A DNA stretch of 64,000 nucleotides, taken from assembly GCF_002007205.1 (NCBI RefSeq), contig NZ_LAZS01000014.1:124001-188000 (forward strand), read 5' to 3'. Shown piece after piece: positions 1 through 9,113 of this stretch. This stretch comes from Ensifer adhaerens (GTDB taxonomy: Bacteria > Pseudomonadota > Alphaproteobacteria > Rhizobiales > Rhizobiaceae). Position 1 is the stretch's first letter. Each line of letters opens with the position of its first letter. The position numbers and the translations under genes were made by a program. The notes beneath the pieces are model-generated. The model saw only the letters and a list, made by a program, of their open reading frames with translations. It had not been told where the DNA came from and searched no databases.

Positions 1-1059
1 CGTTCCCTTCTTCTGGGTCAAGAGATCCTGCGGCTCTGCCGCCGCCGAGGCGAACAGCCGGGCGCCGTTGTCGTAGAGCGTGTCGATAAGCAGGATGAAC
101 CGCTTGGTTTCGTTGCGCATATGGGGACCGAGATGCGGCACGTGGTCGACGAAGATCGTCGAGTAACGCTCGAGGATGGCCAGATAGTCCGCAGCCCCGA
201 GCGGCTGCTGGCAAAGGTCGGCGAAGCCGAAACGGGCGCTCTTTCCCGAGGCGGCCGGCACCGGGATCTTGCGGCCCTTGCGCGGTACTTCTGCGGGAGC
301 GGCCGGTGCGTTGCCGGTCTCGTGAGCCCAGGCCCGCGCCATCGCTGCATCCGCCTCAGGCCCAAGCGGCGACAGCCACACGGGACTGCCGTCCGTCTTC
401 GTCAGCCGGTAGTCGGTGTCCGTATCCAGCGAGATGACCTCGACATTCGCCTTCAGCAGGGCGACGAAGGGCAGGAACAGGCCGCGGTTGAGGCCATCGC
501 GGTAGAGATCGTCCGGCGCCACGTTCGAGGTTGCGACGAGCACGCAGCCCTTGGCGAACAGTTCGCCGAACAGGCGGCCGAGGATCATCGCGTCGGCAAT
601 GTCGGTCACGGAGAATTCATCGAAGCAAAGCAGCCGCGCTTCGCCGAAGAGTTCCGAGGCAACCGGCGGAATCGGATCGGCCTGCTTCGTCTCGCCATTC
701 TTCAGCTTCTGGCGGTGCTTGTAGATGCGCTCATGCACATCGGCCATGAACTCGTGGAAATGCGCCCGGCGCTTGCGCTGGATCGGCACCGCGTCGAAGA
801 ACATGTCCATCAGCATGGTCTTGCCGCGCCCGACGCCACCATGAATGTAGAGACCCTTGACCGGCGGATGGTCCTTCTTGCGCGAGGCAAACAGCCAGCC
901 GAGCGCATTGGTCTTGCGCGACGGGCGGCTGGCAAGCAGCTCGGCCGAGAGATGATCGAACCGCCGCGCGATCGTAAACTGCGCCGGGTCACGCTTGCGC
1001 TCGCCGCTCGTAACGAGCGCTTCGAGCTTGCGGTAAATGCTGTCGTCAGGATTGAGCAC
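1..1059 (-). CDS. zapE: Cell division protein ZapE / AFG1-like ATPase (C-terminal end beyond window)
   Basis: AFG1/ZapE-family P-loop ATPase, associated in bacteria with the division ring and in mitochondria with membrane-protein turnover. The frame stays open to the left window edge, so the last residues are missing; 353 codons are present. A Walker A motif GGVGRGKT lies at about residues 74-81 and a Walker B-like LLCFDE at about 143-148, followed by SVTD, as in the family. The start is GTG at 1059: an in-frame TGA lies two codons upstream, so no earlier start is possible, and a GGTGAG sequence precedes it. It follows the lipoprotein gene on the same strand, but a hairpin terminator stands between them. 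The family call is secure; the cellular role is known only from homologues. Confidence 0.9.
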   Translation of the reverse strand, partial: MLNPDDSIYRKLEALVTSGERKRDPAQFTIARRFDHLSAELLASRPSRKTNALGWLFASRKKDHPPVKGLYIHGGVGRGKTMLMDMFFDAVPIQRKRRAHFHEFMADVHERIYKHRQKLKNGETKQADPIPPVASELFGEARLLCFDEFSVTDIADAMILGRLFGELFAKGCVLVATSNVAPDDLYRDGLNRGLFLPFVALLKANVEVISLDTDTDYRLTKTDGSPVWLSPLGPEADAAMARAWAHETGNAPAAPAEVPRKGRKIPVPAASGKSARFGFADLCQQPLGAADYLAILERYSTIFVDHVPHLGPHMRNETKRFILLIDTLYDNGARLFASAAAEPQDLLTQKKGT

Positions 1060-1080
1060 GTCTCACCCGAGATGGGACGG

Positions 1081-1109
1081 AAAACAAAAGCCCGGCACGA
1101 GACCGGGCT
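1081..1109 (-). terminator. Terminator of the Omp19/Inh lipoprotein gene
   Basis: AGCCCGG (1089-1095) pairs with CCGGGCT (1103-1109) around a 7-nt loop. On the minus strand the stem is followed by TTTTGTTTT. It starts 10 bp downstream of the lipoprotein stop codon. Confidence 0.8.
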
Positions 1110-1118
1110 GGAGAAGCG

Positions 1119-1667
1119 TCAGCGGCTGAGGCTGACCGGTTGGCCGCCATTGGTCGAGCCGTCGAAACGGGCGTCGGCCGTCTTGTAGAGGCGGGCAATG
1201 GCATTGCCGCTGCGGTCCTTGAGGACCACCTGCTTGCCGGCCACTTCCCAAGAGCCCATGGTCGTCAGCTCGCCGGCGCAACCGCGGGTGCCGCCGCGCG
1301 AGCCGGAGCCGAGATTGGTGAGCGTCAGGAACATGTCGCAGGAGCTGCCGGCGCTGGAGACGCGCCAGTTGCCGACCATCGCTTCCTTGGTGACGTCAAG
1401 TCCGCCGCCCGCAGCTGCAGCGACCTGCGTGCCGGCCTGCTGGGCAGCATCGCCGGCGACCGCCGTGCCGCTCGCCGGTGCAGCCGGGAATTGTGAGGTG
1501 TTTCCGCTCGGCGCCGGAAGCTGGTTCGACGATACCGAAGGGACCGGTGCGGCCTGGATGGGAGCGGGAGAGGCGTCCTGGGAGCTGAAACCGCCCATCG
1601 ACGTCCGTTGGCATCCGGTCAGCGCAAGCACAACCGCCAGCCCCGCCGCCGCATGAATTACCCGCAT
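1119..1667 (-). CDS. Outer-membrane lipoprotein, Inh/Omp19-type protease inhibitor family
   Basis: 182-residue predicted lipoprotein. The N-terminus has a short positive stretch, a hydrophobic core and the lipobox LTGC (Cys about residue 20), so it should be exported, lipidated and probably sent to the outer membrane. A low-complexity Ala/Pro/Ser/Gln linker follows. The C-terminal ~90 residues carry the Inh/AprI pattern: WRVSS, a Cys pair (SSCDMFL and GCAGEL), then GSWEV and a final DARFDG. Brucella Omp19 has the same layout. The start is ATG at 1667, preceded by AGGAG; longer readings would bury the signal peptide. The gene lies between sdhB and zapE on the same strand, but terminators isolate it on both sides. 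Protease inhibition is inferred from the family. Confidence 0.78.
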   Translation of the reverse strand: MRVIHAAAGLAVVLALTGCQRTSMGGFSSQDASPAPIQAAPVPSVSSNQLPAPSGNTSQFPAAPASGTAVAGDAAQQAGTQVAAAAGGGLDVTKEAMVGNWRVSSAGSSCDMFLTLTNLGSGSRGGTRGCAGELTTMGSWEVAGKQVVLKDRSGNAIARLYKTADARFDGSTNGGQPVSLSR

Positions 1668-1911
1668 ATCCCTACTCCTGTTCGTGTCCGCGAACCATGA
1701 TGCAACGCGATAATATAGGCCGAAATACAGCAAATCCACCTGACAAATCAAGGGACGACGATTCCTTGCGACCTGTTGCAGGATTGAAACGTCCGGAGGA
1801 CCGGATCGCGCGCCACGTCCTCGACCCGGTTCATCGCCGCGCTGCCGACGACCAGTCCCCTTCGTATCGCCACAATCACGAATTGTCCGCCACCCGACAA
1901 AAGCCTCGAAC

Positions 1912-1938
1912 GGAAAACGGCGAGCCATGGCCCGCCGT
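1912..1938 (-). terminator. Likely terminator of the sdhCDAB operon
   Basis: ACGGCGAG (1917-1924) pairs with CCCGCCGT (1931-1938) with one mismatch, around CCATGG. On the minus strand the stem runs into TTTTCC. It lies about 30 bp downstream of the sdhB stop. The remaining 1668-1911 gap shows no gene. Confidence 0.6.
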
Positions 1939-1967
1939 CTCCTGAATTCTGCTTCCGACCTGATCGA

Positions 1968-2747
1968 TCAGACGCGGCGCTCGACCAGCATCTTCTTGAT
2001 CTCGCCGATCGCCTTGGCCGGGTTCAGGCCCTTCGGACAGGCCTGGGCGCAGTTCATGATCGTGTGGCAGCGATAGAGGCGGAAGGGATCCTCGAGGTTG
2101 TCGAGGCGCTCGCCGGTCGCTTCGTCGCGGCTGTCGATCAGCCAGCGATAGGCCTGCAAGAGCACGGCTGGGCCGAGGTAACGGTCGCCGTTCCACCAAT
2201 AGCTCGGACAGGAGGTCGAGCAGCAGGCGCACAGGATGCACTCGTAGAGGCCGTCGAGCTTGAGGCGGTCCTCGTGGCTCTGCTTCCATTCCTTGGCCGG
2301 CGTCGGCGATACCGTCTTCAGCCAGGGCTCGATCGAGCGGTGCTGGGCGTAGAAGTTGGTGAGGTCGGGAACCAGGTCCTTGACGACCGGCATGTGCGGC
2401 AGCGGATAAACCTTCACCGTGCCCTTCACCTCGTCCATGCCCTTGGTGCAGGCAAGCGTGTTGGTGCCGTCGATGTTCATGGCGCAGGAGCCGCAGATGC
2501 CTTCGCGGCAGGAGCGGCGCAAGGTCAGCGTCGGGTCGATCTTGTTCTTGATGTAGAGCAGACCGTCGAGCACCATCGGACCGCAATCGTCGACATCGAT
2601 GTAGAAGGTGTCGATGCGCGGATTGGCGCCGTCATCCGGGTTCCAGCGATAGATGCGGTATTCGCGAACGTTGGTCGCGCCGGCAGGCTTCGGCCAGACC
2701 TTGCCTTCCGTCATCTGCGAGTTCTTGGGGAGAGCGAGTTCAACCAT
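1968..2747 (-). CDS. sdhB: Succinate dehydrogenase iron-sulfur subunit
   Basis: SdhB passes electrons from the flavin of SdhA through three Fe-S clusters to ubiquinone in the membrane anchor (TCA cycle, respiratory complex II, cytoplasmic face of the inner membrane). The 259-residue length is normal. The N-terminal 2Fe-2S ligands are CREGICGSC (Cys 80, 85, 88) and a further Cys near 100. The C-terminal bacterial-ferredoxin part has [12 protein letters not shown] and [14 protein letters not shown], which supply the 4Fe-4S and 3Fe-4S ligands. It is the last gene of sdhCDAB, 18 bp after sdhA. Confidence 0.98.
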   Translation of the reverse strand: MVELALPKNSQMTEGKVWPKPAGATNVREYRIYRWNPDDGANPRIDTFYIDVDDCGPMVLDGLLYIKNKIDPTLTLRRSCREGICGSCAMNIDGTNTLACTKGMDEVKGTVKVYPLPHMPVVKDLVPDLTNFYAQHRSIEPWLKTVSPTPAKEWKQSHEDRLKLDGLYECILCACCSTSCPSYWWNGDRYLGPAVLLQAYRWLIDSRDEATGERLDNLEDPFRLYRCHTIMNCAQACPKGLNPAKAIGEIKKMLVERRV

Positions 2748-2765
2748 GTGGCTTGTTCCTCAAGA

Positions 2766-4607
2766 TCAGTAGACGCGGGCCTTCGGCTCGATCTTCTTGG
2801 GATCGATGCCGTCGGCGATCAGGTCGGTATGGACGGGGCGGTAGTCGAGCTTGACGTCGCCGGCCTCGTTGACCCAGGCGAGCGTGTGCTTGCGCCAGTT
2901 GACGTCGTCGCGGCCGCCGAGCGGGCCCTCGGTGAAGTCCTCGCGGGCGTGCGAGCCACGGCTCTCCTTGCGCGCTTCGGCGCCGTAGATCGTCGTGATG
3001 GCGTTGGCCATGAGGTTTTCGAGTTCCAGCGTCTCGACGAGGTCGGAGTTCCAGATCATCGAGCGGTCGGTGACCTTGATGTCGGGCATCTCTTTCCAGA
3101 TCGCCGAAATGCGCTTGCAGCCCGATTCCAGCGATTCCTGGGTGCGGAACACGGCGGCGTCTTCCTGCATGGCACGCTGCATCTTTTCGCGCAGCACCGC
3201 CGTCGGCGTCGAGCCATTGGCGTTCCGCAGGCGGTCGAAGCGGTCCATGATGCGGTCGCAGGCGGCCTTGTTGAGTTCCGGCACCGCCTCGTTGCGGTCG
3301 ATCACCTGGCCGGCGCGGATGGCGGCGGCGCGGCCGAAGACCACGAGGTCGATCAGCGAATTGGAGCCGAGACGGTTGGCGCCGTGCACCGAGGCGCAGC
3401 CGGCTTCGCCGACAGCCATCAGGCCGGGCGCGATGCGCTCCGGGTTCTGGGCATCGGCGTTCAGGACTTCACCCCAGTAGTTGGTCGGCACGCCGCCCAT
3501 GTTGTAGTGAACCGTCGGCAGAACCGGGATCGGCTCGCGCGTCACGTCGACGCCGGCGAAGATCTTCGCCGATTCCGAGATACCCGGCAGGCGCTCGTGC
3601 AGAACCGCCGGATCCAGATGGTCGAGGTGCAGGAAGATGTGGTCCTTGTTCTTGCCGACGCCGCGGCCTTCGCGGATTTCCATCGTCATGCAGCGCGAGA
3701 CGACGTCGCGCGAGGCAAGGTCCTTGGCGGACGGCGCATAGCGCTCCATGAAGCGCTCGCCTTCGGAGTTGACGAGATAGCCGCCTTCGCCGCGTGCGCC
3801 TTCGGTGATCAGGCAACCCGCGCCGTAGATGCCGGTCGGGTGAAACTGGACGAACTCCATGTCCTGCAGCGGCAGGCCGGCGCGTGCGATCATGCCGCCG
3901 CCGTCGCCGGTGCAGGTGTGCGCCGAGGTCGCCGAGAAATAGGCGCGGCCGTAGCCGCCCGTCGCCAGCACCACCATCTTGGCGGAGAAGCGATGGATCG
4001 TGCCGTCGTCGAGGTTCCAGGCGACGACGCCGGTGCAGCGGCCGTCGTCCGACATGATCAGGTCGAGCGCAAAATACTCGATGAAGAACTCGGCGTTGTT
4101 CTTGAGAGACTGGCCATAGAGCGTGTGCAGGATGGCGTGGCCGGTCCGGTCGGCGGCCGCACAGGTGCGCTGCACCGGCGGCCCTTCGCCGTAGTTCTGC
4201 ATGTGGCCGCCGAAGGGCCGCTGGTAGATCTTGCCTTCGGCGTTGCGCGAGAACGGCACGCCATAGTGCTCGAGCTCATAGACCGCCTTCGGCGCTTCCA
4301 TGGCGAGATACTGCATGGCGTCGACGTCGCCGAGCCAGTCGGAACCCTTGACGGTGTCGTAGAGGTGCCACTGCCAGCTGTCCGGCGTCATGTTCTGCAG
4401 CGAGGCGGCGATGCCGCCCTGGGCGGCAACCGTGTGCGAGCGCGTCGGGAAGACCTTGGTGATGCAGGCGGTCTTCAGCCCCTGCTCGGCCATGCCGAGG
4501 GTGGCACGCAGACCGGCACCGCCGGCGCCGACGACGACGACGTCGAAGGCGTGATCGACATATTGATAGGCCTTGCCGTTTGCAGCGGGTGAACTGTTCG
4601 ATGCCAT
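2766..4607 (-). CDS. sdhA: Succinate dehydrogenase flavoprotein subunit
   Basis: SdhA oxidises succinate to fumarate with covalently bound FAD. The 613-residue length matches the family. The N-terminal dinucleotide-binding motif [12 protein letters not shown] begins near residue 21. [11 protein letters not shown] contains the His that carries FAD covalently, and the active-site region [11 protein letters not shown] is intact. The start is ATG at 4607 with AGGG about 10 nt upstream; an in-frame TTG 18 bp upstream is less likely. Its first 9 bp of upstream sequence overlap the end of sdhD, suggesting coupled translation. Confidence 0.98.
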   Translation of the reverse strand: MASNSSPAANGKAYQYVDHAFDVVVVGAGGAGLRATLGMAEQGLKTACITKVFPTRSHTVAAQGGIAASLQNMTPDSWQWHLYDTVKGSDWLGDVDAMQYLAMEAPKAVYELEHYGVPFSRNAEGKIYQRPFGGHMQNYGEGPPVQRTCAAADRTGHAILHTLYGQSLKNNAEFFIEYFALDLIMSDDGRCTGVVAWNLDDGTIHRFSAKMVVLATGGYGRAYFSATSAHTCTGDGGGMIARAGLPLQDMEFVQFHPTGIYGAGCLITEGARGEGGYLVNSEGERFMERYAPSAKDLASRDVVSRCMTMEIREGRGVGKNKDHIFLHLDHLDPAVLHERLPGISESAKIFAGVDVTREPIPVLPTVHYNMGGVPTNYWGEVLNADAQNPERIAPGLMAVGEAGCASVHGANRLGSNSLIDLVVFGRAAAIRAGQVIDRNEAVPELNKAACDRIMDRFDRLRNANGSTPTAVLREKMQRAMQEDAAVFRTQESLESGCKRISAIWKEMPDIKVTDRSMIWNSDLVETLELENLMANAITTIYGAEARKESRGSHAREDFTEGPLGGRDDVNWRKHTLAWVNEAGDVKLDYRPVHTDLIADGIDPKKIEPKARVY

Positions 4608-4614
4608 GGCGAAA

Positions 4615-4995
4615 TTACCCTGCAAAAGCGATCTTCAGGATGGCGAAGAGACAGAGCCCGCCAACTGCGATCGTGAAAAATGTATTGAGCATGAGAAGGA
4701 GGATCTTCATGCCTTCGCCATGCACGTAGTCTTCGATGATCACCTGCATGCCAAGCCGCATGTGGATGAGACCCGAGAGCACGACGAGCGCCATGACGAC
4801 CGCGACGAAGGGGTTCGCAAGTGCTGCAAGCACGTCCGCATAGGGGGCGCCGGCGTAGCGAACGAGGAAAATGACGAAGAAGATCAGCAGCGGAACGTTG
4901 GCGACGGCCGTCAGGCGCTGGCGCCAGAAATGGTCCGTGCCTTCCTTGGCCGAGCCAAGACCGCGAACCTTGCCGAGAGGAGTGCGCATATCCAT
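4615..4995 (-). CDS. sdhD: Succinate dehydrogenase membrane anchor subunit
   Basis: SdhD is one of two small membrane subunits that hold haem b and form the quinone site. The 126-residue protein has three hydrophobic segments (about residues 33-50, 60-80 and 95-120). The conserved [19 protein letters not shown] stretch includes the haem/quinone-proximal His and Asp-Tyr region. It begins 18 bp after sdhC and its stop lies just upstream of the sdhA start. Confidence 0.95.
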   Translation of the reverse strand: MDMRTPLGKVRGLGSAKEGTDHFWRQRLTAVANVPLLIFFVIFLVRYAGAPYADVLAALANPFVAVVMALVVLSGLIHMRLGMQVIIEDYVHGEGMKILLLMLNTFFTIAVGGLCLFAILKIAFAG

Positions 4996-5013
4996 GGGTG
5001 TCAGTCCTCTCAG

Positions 5014-5406
5014 TTAGCGGACGAGATAGCCGACCACCCAGATCAGCAGCGTCAGCGCCACCGAACCGATGATCGTCGCCTTGGCCATCCTGGTGGCGAA
5101 GTGCTTCTCGTAGCCGTAGCCAAGGTCCCACATGAAGTGGCGCAAGCCGCCGAGCATGTGGTGCACCAGCGCCCAGGTATAGCCGAACAGCACCAGCTTG
5201 CCGATCAGCGTGCCGAACAGCCAGCTGACCCAGTCGTAATAGGCAGCCCCCGACGCGGCGGCGATCAGCCACCAGGCAACGAGAATGGTCCCGAAGTAGA
5301 GCGCGCCGCCGGTGATGCGGTGCACAATGGACATGACCATCGTCGGGATCGGCTTATAGATTTGAAGATGCGGCGACAGCGGCCGGCTTCTTGTGACATC
5401 CGTCAT
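5014..5406 (-). CDS. sdhC: Succinate dehydrogenase cytochrome b556 subunit
   Basis: First gene of the operon. The 130-residue protein begins with the family signature RPLSPHLQIYK, then has SIVHRITGGALYFG and, later, HHMLGGLRHFMWD with the axial haem His. There are three membrane segments. The promoter must lie in 5407-5711, shared with the divergent exported-protein gene. Confidence 0.95.
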   Translation of the reverse strand: MTDVTRSRPLSPHLQIYKPIPTMVMSIVHRITGGALYFGTILVAWWLIAAASGAAYYDWVSWLFGTLIGKLVLFGYTWALVHHMLGGLRHFMWDLGYGYEKHFATRMAKATIIGSVALTLLIWVVGYLVR

Positions 5407-5533
5407 CGGAACCTCACGGAAATGCCCGGATTCACGCCCAGAAAGTAGACGATTTTAGTCCGGTATCGCACCTGATTGTGCGCAATTCAGTCCTTCGGAC
5501 CTTTAATCACCATAAAGCTTAACGACAAGTGTG

Positions 5534-5546
5534 TTTGCAGTGCAAA
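5534..5546. promoter_or_regulatory. Perfect 13-bp palindrome upstream of sdhC (possible operator)
   Basis: TTTGCA-G-TGCAAA is a perfect palindrome about 130 bp upstream of the sdhC start and about 170 bp upstream of the divergent gene at 5712. The gap 5407-5711 holds no gene. No regulator can be named from the motif alone. Confidence 0.35.
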
Positions 5547-5711
5547 ATCAATTTAATCGATTAGACGAAATGCGCCATTTTCCGGCCCGACGGAGACATG
5601 TTGGTCCGTTAACGATAGCCGCAGAAAACCAAGCGATTCCGTGACTTTCCGTCGAAATTGGCCCAGAGTGACCTTAACGATTTGTTAAGCGTCATCCGGA
5701 GGGCGGACAGA

Positions 5712-6521
5712 ATGATTCTGTTCAGGGCAATCCATGCGACCAAAGTGCTAGCGCTTGCCGGCCTGGTCATCGCCACCAGCTTCATTCCGATGGAAGCCCG
5801 GGACCGGGGCGGGCCACCGGAGATGCAGACGCGGACACGCCATATCAGGCTGAACTCCGATCGCCCCTATCCACGCCACGAGTTCGATCGCCAGGGCCAT
5901 CGCAACGACTGGAACCGCAATCGCGGATCGCGCCGTGACTGGGCGTCCAACGGCGGGCCGCCGGAACTCAAGACGCGTGTCCGGCACAATCGCCTGCCGC
6001 GCCCCTACCCCGGCCCCTATGCCGGACAGTGGGAGCATCGGGGCGGATGGGTCCGCGACCGGACCGGCCGGGACCACTGGACATCCGACGCCCGCAGGCA
6101 TCATGGCCGCCCCGGCATCTATGACGTGCCGCCGCAGGCCGATACCCGCACCCGGCATGTTCGCCTGCCGCAATACCGGACATATCCCGAGCGTTGGGGC
6201 AATGGCGGCGGATGGATGCGCGATCGGTCCGGGCGCGAGATCTGGACATCGAGCGGCCGTGACTATCGCCCGAACTACTATGGCGGAGATGAGTATCCGG
6301 ACATCATTCCAGGCATCGGCACCTATGTCGGTGGCATTTCAGCCTATGTCGATGTTGGCAACGGCATCTACTTCAGCCAGGAAGGCGATTACGGCTATGC
6401 GGATGAGGCAGACTTTGCGCCGCCGCCGGAAGCAAAACGCGCCAAGATCATCGACGTTACGCCACAAACGATGAACAGCGCCTGCACTTACGAACACGGC
6501 GTTTGCGTGATCCGGCGATAA
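5712..6521 (+). CDS. Exported protein with three Arg/Trp/Pro-rich repeats, function unknown
   Basis: 269-residue protein not recognised as a named family. The first ~29 residues form a signal peptide (basic start, hydrophobic LALAGLVIATSF). The mature part contains three diverged repeats of about 50 residues. Each opens with PPE or PPQ, then TRxRHxRL, a Tyr-Pro run and (in the later two) a G-GW-RDR-GR--W block ending in WTS. A C-terminal Tyr/Gly/Asp-rich segment follows and ends with a close Cys pair. It is strongly basic (Arg, His) in the middle and acidic near the end. The start is ATG at 5712 with GGAGGG upstream. A periplasmic or surface role is inferred only from the signal peptide. Confidence 0.7.
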   Translation: MILFRAIHATKVLALAGLVIATSFIPMEARDRGGPPEMQTRTRHIRLNSDRPYPRHEFDRQGHRNDWNRNRGSRRDWASNGGPPELKTRVRHNRLPRPYPGPYAGQWEHRGGWVRDRTGRDHWTSDARRHHGRPGIYDVPPQADTRTRHVRLPQYRTYPERWGNGGGWMRDRSGREIWTSSGRDYRPNYYGGDEYPDIIPGIGTYVGGISAYVDVGNGIYFSQEGDYGYADEADFAPPPEAKRAKIIDVTPQTMNSACTYEHGVCVIRR

Positions 6522-6591
6522 TCGCGGCAATGCAGCACAAATCAGTCCGTGGCGCCGGTGATCGCGGGGACCGTCGGCAGCACCAGCGCTG

Positions 6592-7251
6592 TCAATTGCG
6601 TGGGTCGGTCCCGAAGCGCCAGACGGTGGTGCGCTTGACCTCGCTGTCCTCCAGCGCCCGGGTGACGGGGACCTCGTAGGTGGCAAGCGCCGTCATCATC
6701 TCACGCGGGCAATAGGAGCGGCCGGGATCGCCGACGATCACCGTTGCACCGCTCGCTGCGCGCTCCGAAAACCACGGCTTCAACCGGTCGGCAAAAGCCT
6801 TGTCGTAGAAGACGTCCCCGGCGAGATAGACATCGACCTCAAGATCGCGGCCCGTCACGTCCTCGCCCGTATAGGCAAGCGTGACGCCGTTGATTGCGGC
6901 GTTGAGGCGGACCGCCGTTTCCGCCCAGGGATCGATGTCGGCGGCAAGCGCCGAAGCCGCTCCCGCCTTCATCGCCGCGATCGCCACGAGACCCGAACCG
7001 GAGGCGAAGTCGAGGACGCGCCGGCCGCGCACCGTCTCCGGATGGTCGAGGATGTAGCGGGCAAGCCCCTGCCCGCCGGCCCACGCAAAGGCCCAGAATG
7101 GCGGCGGCAGGCCGATCTCCTGCAATTCCTCCTCGGTCTTCAGCCAGAGATCATGCGCCTCGGTCGCCAGGTGGAGCCGGATCTCCGGCACGTGCGGCGG
7201 CGACATGACGTCGGTATTTTCGAGGATGAAGCTTTCCGGATCGGTCTTCAC
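6592..7251 (-). CDS. Class I SAM methyltransferase (METTL20 / EtfB lysine methyltransferase-like)
   Basis: 219-residue Rossmann-fold methyltransferase. RVLDFASGSGLVAIAA is motif I; AADIDPWA and VYLAGDVFYD follow as acidic loop and post-motif II. The N-terminal PPPFWAFAWAGGQGLARY is typical of the METTL20-like group, which methylates lysines of electron-transfer flavoprotein beta in mitochondria and alphaproteobacteria; that substrate is inferred. The start is GTG at 7251 with a good GGAG upstream. It is the last gene of the minus-strand run beginning at tsaD. Confidence 0.75.
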   Translation of the reverse strand: MKTDPESFILENTDVMSPPHVPEIRLHLATEAHDLWLKTEEELQEIGLPPPFWAFAWAGGQGLARYILDHPETVRGRRVLDFASGSGLVAIAAMKAGAASALAADIDPWAETAVRLNAAINGVTLAYTGEDVTGRDLEVDVYLAGDVFYDKAFADRLKPWFSERAASGATVIVGDPGRSYCPREMMTALATYEVPVTRALEDSEVKRTTVWRFGTDPRN

Positions 7252-7300
7252 AAAACTCTCCGCGCCTGCCCAAAGGTCTCGGCCAGGCGGCAAATCAAGA

Positions 7301-7732
7301 CTAGCGCGGCGGATTGTCGAGCCCGCCCATGCGGCAGACCTCGAGCCATTCGTCCTCGGTCACCGGCTGTACCGACAGGCGCATGGAGGTGACAAGCGAC
7401 ATCTTGGCGAGCTTCGGATTGTCCTTGATCTCCTTCAACGTCACCGGGCGCGGCATGTCGGCCACCGCACGGATGTCGACGCAGTCCCAGCGCGCGTCGC
7501 CTTCGGCGGTCGAATCCGGGTGCGAAAGCGCGCAGACCTCGGCGATCCCGACGATCTCAAGCCCCTCGTTCGAGTGGTAGAAGAAACCCTTGTCGCCGAT
7601 CTGCATCGCCCGCATGTTGTTGCGCGCCTGATAGTTGCGCACGCCGGTCCATTCGGTGCCCTTGGCGCCTGCGTCCTTCTGCATCTGCCAGGACCACTTG
7701 AACGGTTCGGATTTGTAGAGCCAATGAGCCAT
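7301..7732 (-). CDS. EVE (PUA-like) domain protein
   Basis: The 143-residue single EVE domain covers essentially the whole protein: HWLYKSEP at the start, the WTGVRNYQARN block, GDKGFFYHSN and VGIAEV. EVE domains are PUA-like folds that bind modified bases in nucleic acids; free-standing copies like this are widespread in proteobacteria and resemble human THYN1. The start is ATG at 7732, 7 bp after the YciI-like gene, so the two are probably cotranscribed. The exact ligand is unknown. Confidence 0.88.
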   Translation of the reverse strand: MAHWLYKSEPFKWSWQMQKDAGAKGTEWTGVRNYQARNNMRAMQIGDKGFFYHSNEGLEIVGIAEVCALSHPDSTAEGDARWDCVDIRAVADMPRPVTLKEIKDNPKLAKMSLVTSMRLSVQPVTEDEWLEVCRMGGLDNPPR

Positions 7733-7739
7733 TTTGGTC

Positions 7740-8033
7740 TCAAGCCTCCGGATTGTTGAAGACCCAGTTGAAGGCCTTGATCTCGACATTGGAAAAGAGC
7801 CCGGCCTTGGCATAGGGATCGGCTTCGGCGATCGCACGCGCCTCGTCGATCGTCTCGGCCTTGACGATCACCAGGCTGCCGGTCGGCTTGCCGTCGTCGC
7901 CGAGGAACGGGCCGGCCATTTTCAGAATGCCCTTGGCATTCAGATCATTGAGATAGGCCACGTGATCGGGGCGGGTATCGAGCCGAAGCTGCAGCGCGCC
8001 TGATTTGTCGGTGCAGTGAAGTGCGAAGAGCAT
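7740..8033 (-). CDS. YciI-family protein
   Basis: 97-residue YciI/dimeric alpha-beta barrel protein. It has the family's HVAYLNDL, GPFLGDDGKPTGSLVIV and EADPYAKAGLF blocks, including a conserved Asp-Pro near the end. Members are small dimeric enzymes or binding proteins of mostly unknown activity. The start is ATG at 8033 with a strong GGAGG. It lies between gpsA and the EVE gene in one run. Confidence 0.88.
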   Translation of the reverse strand: MLFALHCTDKSGALQLRLDTRPDHVAYLNDLNAKGILKMAGPFLGDDGKPTGSLVIVKAETIDEARAIAEADPYAKAGLFSNVEIKAFNWVFNNPEA

Positions 8034-8089
8034 GCTTCCTCCTTGAGTTTTCGTCTGGCGCGGGATGCGGGCGGAAACCGCCGCCCCGT

Positions 8090-9091
8090 TCATTCCTGGG
8101 TGATCGGGCGGGTCATCAACTGTTCGAGCGCGGTGCGGACATCGAGCTTGCCGTCGATGATCGCCGCCACCGCTTCGGTGATCGGCATTTCGACGCCAAG
8201 ATCATGGGCGACGCGGGCGGCGACCGATGCCGCGAACGCGCCTTCGACCAACTCGCCCTTGCGTCCGCTGGCGCGACCATCCTTGCCGAGCGCGATGCCG
8301 AAACGCAGGTTGCGCGACTGGTGGCTGGTGGCCGTCAACACCAGATCGCCAAGGCCGGAGAGACCGCGCACCGTATCCGCCTCGCCGCCTTCCGCGGCAA
8401 TGAAGCGCGACATTTCGGCAAGACCGCGCGAAATCAGAGCCGCACGGGCGCTGTCGCCAAGCCCCGCCCCCTCGACGATGCCGCAGGCGATCGCCAACAC
8501 GTTCTTGAGCGCGCCGCCAAGCTGCACGCCGATGCGATCTTCAGACGGATAGAGGCGGAAGGTCGGGCCCGAGAGCACCTCGGCCAGCATCGTCGCCGTC
8601 TCAGCATCGGCCGCGGCGACCACCATCGCGGTCGGCAGGCCCTTGGCGATGTCGGCAGCGAAGCCCGGACCGGAGAGCACACCGATCGCATGGCCGGGCA
8701 GTTCCTCCGCCAGCACGTCGGTCAGGAGACGGCCGGTCGCCTGCTCCATGCCCTTGGCACAGGTGACGATCGTGGCGGCGGCATTGATATGAGGACCATA
8801 CTGCCGCGCCGCATCCCTATGCGCCTGCGACGGCATGACGAAGAGCACGACCTCGGCATCGGCAAGAACCGAGACATCGGCCGTATGTTTCAGCGCCGGC
8901 GGCAGGTCGATGCCCGGCAGGGCATCCTCGTTGCGCCCGGTATCGCGGCAGGCTTCGGCAATCTCGGGACGACGGGCAAGCAGCGTCACGTCACTGCCTT
9001 CGGCCGAGGCGGCAACCGCGGCGAGCGCGGTGCCGAAGGCGCCAGCGCCAACCACGACGATTTTCGGCCCGATCTTGGAGGTGTCGTTCAT
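8090..9091 (-). CDS. gpsA: Glycerol-3-phosphate dehydrogenase [NAD(P)+]
   Basis: GpsA reduces dihydroxyacetone phosphate to sn-glycerol-3-phosphate, the backbone of phospholipids (cytoplasm). The 333-residue length is standard. The N-terminal NAD-binding motif is [13 protein letters not shown]. The substrate region has [13 protein letters not shown], containing the catalytic Lys, and later [14 protein letters not shown] and SRN. It follows tsaD by 22 bp. Confidence 0.97.
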   Translation of the reverse strand: MNDTSKIGPKIVVVGAGAFGTALAAVAASAEGSDVTLLARRPEIAEACRDTGRNEDALPGIDLPPALKHTADVSVLADAEVVLFVMPSQAHRDAARQYGPHINAAATIVTCAKGMEQATGRLLTDVLAEELPGHAIGVLSGPGFAADIAKGLPTAMVVAAADAETATMLAEVLSGPTFRLYPSEDRIGVQLGGALKNVLAIACGIVEGAGLGDSARAALISRGLAEMSRFIAAEGGEADTVRGLSGLGDLVLTATSHQSRNLRFGIALGKDGRASGRKGELVEGAFAASVAARVAHDLGVEMPITEAVAAIIDGKLDVRTALEQLMTRPITQE

Positions 9092-9113
9092 TCTCTACCC
9101 GTATGCTCTCTTG

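Noticed and set aside
2064-4592. Very long open frame on the plus strand across sdhB and sdhA
   Set aside because: It is antisense to two unmistakable genes with full catalytic motifs. Such open antisense frames are usual in GC-rich DNA.
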